In this document: in pieces, positions 62,201-64,000 of the stretch
Numbering within the stretch: the first letter of the stretch is position 1
How the letters are laid out: every line of letters begins with the position of its first letter
Assembly: GCF_001050375.1 (NCBI RefSeq)
Contig: NZ_KQ130484.1
Location: forward strand, 62,001-126,000
Direction: 5' to 3'
DNA: 64,000 nucleotides
Source: Catenovulum maritimum
GTDB lineage: Bacteria > Pseudomonadota > Gammaproteobacteria > Enterobacterales > Alteromonadaceae
Position numbers and translations under genes: made by a program
Notes under the pieces: generated by a model
Seen by the model: only the letters and a program-made list of their open reading frames with translations
Told to the model about the DNA's origin: nothing
Databases searched by the model: none

Positions 62201-64000
62201 GGACTTACGATATTAGTGTTGCCGCTGATATCGAAGGCGATATAAATCAGCTTGAAGTTTACAATGTCGCAACGAACGCTCTGATACGAAGTTTTGCCGC
62301 AGGCCAAACTCAAGGCAGTTTTTCTTTACCTTGTAATACCAATGGTCGAACCGAATTTGTGGTGAGGAATACCGCAAGAGGTATTTCGACTCAATCTCTA
62401 ATTTATGCCCATGTGGTTGCCAACGAAAATAATACAAGGCCAACCATCACGCTTGCAGTTAATAATACACCAGAGAGATTCAACGGCTTATTGAGAGATG
62501 AGCAAAGCGTTGAAATTTGTGCAACGGTTAATGATGCAGATGGTGAAGACTTAGTGACTCAGCTTTTTTACCGATTCGATAATCAAGCTCTGCAAACTCT
62601 AACCTTAACTAATTTATGTGGCACGATAGATTTAACTGGTCAAGGTTCGCATAGTTTAGTGGTTCAAGGTTTTACCACAGATGGCACCGCAACGGGGGCT
62701 GATACACTCGATTTAGGCTTTATTCATGAAGATACAATCCAAACTGCTATTAGCGGTAGTGGCAGTTGTAGAGCCGGCGACAGCGAAAGTGTTTTCTCGG
62801 TCAATGTCGCAGCCGATGCTGAAGGGGATATTTATAGCATTGATGCAGTAGATGCTATCACTTCTGAAGTTTTAGCATCTATGGGACAAATCACAGTAGG
62901 AACTTTTAGTTTATCTTGTGGTTCCGTTAAAGCTGTCGATTTTGTGATTAGAACGACGAGTCGAAACTTAGTGCAAAACTCATTAGTTTACAGTCATGTT
63001 GTTGCTGATACACTAAATTCGAAACCCGTTTTAACGATAAATACCTTCGATATTGAACAATATGACAATCAAGTGAGAGATGGGCAAGATTTACAAGTCT
63101 GCTTATCAGGCACAGATTCAGACGGCGATGCATTAACTTACCGAGCTGCCTATCAATTTTCATCCTCTGGTTTTAAAACACTCGATTTGGCGACGAATGC
63201 TTGCGGACTTATTAGCACGTCTGGTAAGGGCGAGCAAAGCCTAATTATTCAAGGATTTGTTGATGACGGTTTTGTTGAATCTACTCAAATTCTGGATTTA
63301 GGGGAGATTCATCTTGATACATTAGCGACGCCTGAGACTGTTTCTGGCAGCTGCGCCTTGGGTGAACAATCTATTATTTATACTATAGAGCTTGAGCAAG
63401 ATGCTGAGGCCGATAACAGAAGTATCACAGTTGCTAATGCATCGGGTAGTTTAATTGCTCAACTGGAAGAAGGGGATGCATTCGAGTTTAGTATGCCATG
63501 TAATCAAGTTGGGCAAACTGAATTTAACCTAACCGCAACTAGCAGAGAGCTAGTTAGAGTGTCTGAAACTTATACCCACACAATCAACCCCAGCTTAGTC
63601 AATACCGCTAGAGTTTGGTTAACTACAGCAGACAAAAATGCTTTATTGGCAGAGCAAGAAGAATCTGAACTGAGAGTTGGTTTAGGCACGGCAACAAATC
63701 AAATCGACATTAGCGATACCAATACTTATCAAGAAATAAAAGGCTTTGGTGCTGCGCTAACTGACAGTGCTGCAAGCTTAATTAATGCGTCAGCAAGTCA
63801 AGAGCAAATCTTGACTCAATTGTTTGATCAGGAAACTGGGATTGGGCTGAAATACTTGCGCCTACCTGTTGCAGGATTAGGTGAATTTGTTGCGCGAGCG
63901 GCAACCAGTTACAACGACAGACCAGAACCTTTAACCGATCCGACCTTAGACTTGTTTTCGATAGACAATGATCTCGATTATTTGATACCTAGCATTAAAG
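59287..64000 (+). CDS. large lipoprotein with six repeated two-module domains and N-terminal part of a GH30 glycosidase (3' partial)
   Basis: The frame is open for 1,571 codons to the right edge, so the C-terminus is missing. GTG start at 59287; GGAG lies 6 bases upstream, and the signal peptide ends in lipobox LAAC (C17), so it is a lipoprotein. Residues from about 250 to 1435 are six copies of a pair of modules: a cadherin-like one with DxDGD and Asn/Pro-rich starts (NxxPxxxxxL), and a second with C-x-(A/E)GD openings and a C-x-Q-x-G... segment. Each module keeps two Cys, probably one disulfide each. From about 1437 the GH30 domain begins (EIKGFGAALTDSAA, LKYLRLPV, DNDLDYLIP). It should cleave beta-glucans or related marine glycans outside the cell. 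The catalytic Glu residues lie beyond the window. Confidence 0.88.
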   Translation, partial: MVRLFALFIILFSLAACGGGDSTANTGEPSDPDTGKITPVLNSNLNFDGNLLPDICQFEQNQLFNFSECSLEFSISLTQGSVQDASFVGQFSTNSGNTWQNLTTTAAQTFTLDISSIELDSVAVRASMIFEGQASFTDSLEFSLKNYELNMLNPGDFAQDQALYISDSGLGISLPSCSNNLGLSNLVKIYKNGLLLSEQNSGAVVNIINNGIYKEGDILSASCKGVNNQNNLSAPGNIKVTFNPNTSANLAPIAVFNNLPTGTLYHLSKIRDFQLISFCVTAIDPEKEALTYQFSAEIAGVSTPIASQLNCAELDTSNLGNQTVTLIADVSDGENTVRARRELGMIHQDNLSVAQAENSTCIIGSGEQNISISVARDTEFDSYQVSAINTADLSVLKEFGQVTTANLSLPCDQIGQLNYKLVTTSRTQTIESISYSHSVTEIPNQAPSIELTIAQTPLANLRYRDNIVLDICANAQDVDGDQPEFVTQADWLAGAAPAYYVEYQWDNNTKEFLTFTNDCAQIDTKGRGGQQLRLYSDVRDVFTNVSQVTDLGFIHADTIQFATTLDGNCTEGDPALTYTVSISPDTEGDEHYIQVLDATTNQLIAGGDLGSVTTANFNLACDQIGQTQFRLKNESRGLTVFSRSFNHNVTPAPNLPPKVEYSLTGTQINLTDGDFPLFRDKQLLEICFTVSDPEGEAVNLTGRYQFEQQSPVDFVLDSNLCSQIDLVNKGNQGLSIDMQASDGETTQALVQKIADIDQDQIQIAQTSSNQCLQGSGSLEYLVTTADDPEGDDSDLTVVFINSLTPERSLGLTSGQSAFSLSCQNLGSESFYIKNESRGLTTFSLVYQHQVVAPDNNPPTVSFELTDPVRYTDLIRDNQSFNVCLTASDLDGDNLSSSIEIQFDNEATQTLALNNSCGVINTDNQGGKILTVTATTSDGEDTATATGTYSIHQDTVQLAYSQNQNCRIGDADRTYDISVAADIEGDINQLEVYNVATNALIRSFAAGQTQGSFSLPCNTNGRTEFVVRNTARGISTQSLIYAHVVANENNTRPTITLAVNNTPERFNGLLRDEQSVEICATVNDADGEDLVTQLFYRFDNQALQTLTLTNLCGTIDLTGQGSHSLVVQGFTTDGTATGADTLDLGFIHEDTIQTAISGSGSCRAGDSESVFSVNVAADAEGDIYSIDAVDAITSEVLASMGQITVGTFSLSCGSVKAVDFVIRTTSRNLVQNSLVYSHVVADTLNSKPVLTINTFDIEQYDNQVRDGQDLQVCLSGTDSDGDALTYRAAYQFSSSGFKTLDLATNACGLISTSGKGEQSLIIQGFVDDGFVESTQILDLGEIHLDTLATPETVSGSCALGEQSIIYTIELEQDAEADNRSITVANASGSLIAQLEEGDAFEFSMPCNQVGQTEFNLTATSRELVRVSETYTHTINPSLVNTARVWLTTADKNALLAEQEESELRVGLGTATNQIDISDTNTYQEIKGFGAALTDSAASLINASASQEQILTQLFDQETGIGLKYLRLPVAGLGEFVARAATSYNDRPEPLTDPTLDLFSIDNDLDYLIPSIK

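Noticed and set aside
62092-63163. Short minus-strand frames in the right end
   Set aside because: Antisense to the open GH30 lipoprotein frame, which runs without stop from 59287 to the edge.

Overview
The window is AT-rich gammaproteobacterial chromosome, most likely from a marine member of the Alteromonadales (Alteromonadaceae-like). The evidence is several conserved gene orders: lptD-surA-pdxA-rsmA-apaG-apaH, hemC-hemD-hemX-hemY, gppA-rhlB opposite trxA-rho, and amgK-murU-djlA. A tmRNA with tag ANDETYALAA, a PEP-CTERM/PrsT pair, a GlyGly-CTERM protease, a sulfatase and a GH30 glycosidase fit a marine polysaccharide degrader. The genus is not settled by the sequence.

Layout. 1-6.9 kb: end of a glycosyltransferase, a DUF2750 protein, tmRNA, a secreted metalloprotease and the radical-SAM protein YgiQ. 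6.9-11 kb: leftward heme operon hemCDXY. 11-17.4 kb: a DUF4760/lipoprotein pair, gppA-rhlB, trxA, rho and tRNA-Arg(UCG). 17.8-24.4 kb: yqiJ-yqiK (flotillin), a diguanylate cyclase and amgK-murU-djlA (peptidoglycan recycling plus a J-domain co-chaperone). 24.6-31.3 kb: the lptD-to-apaH operon. 31.3-39.5 kb: a sulfatase lipoprotein, pyrB-hemL, and nrdD with two NrdR boxes and an FNR-like site, with nrdG split from nrdD by pdxH.

39.7-45.9 kb is the most distinctive part. An SF1 (UPF1/DNA2-like) helicase with a nuclease-like C-terminus and an NrtR regulator run leftward. A PRPP-synthetase-like gene and a nicotinamide phosphoribosyltransferase-like gene run rightward. Three inverted repeats of one type (TGTC-N5-GACA) lie between the two arms and look like NrtR operators. 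The enzyme pair is either ordinary NAD salvage or the ADPR-based NAD reconstitution pair described in phages (NARP1); the sequence alone does not decide. Next to it (45.9-46.5 kb) is a decayed DUF4384-like gene that stops at a MITE-like hairpin element.

46.5-53.6 kb: a leftward sugar-acid-type cluster (FadR-type regulator, Gfo/Idh/MocA oxidoreductase, SMP-30 lactonase-like protein, 2-hydroxyacid dehydrogenase, sialidase-fold protein) ending with a divergent serpin-like lipoprotein. A broken class II aldolase (OtnC-like) tail and an ABM monooxygenase lie on the other side. 53.7-57.5 kb: PrsT TPR protein and a PEP-CTERM protein. 57.7-64 kb: a YeeZ-like NAD-binding protein, a small lipoprotein, and a very large lipoprotein running off the right edge that has six two-module repeats followed by the start of a GH30 catalytic domain.
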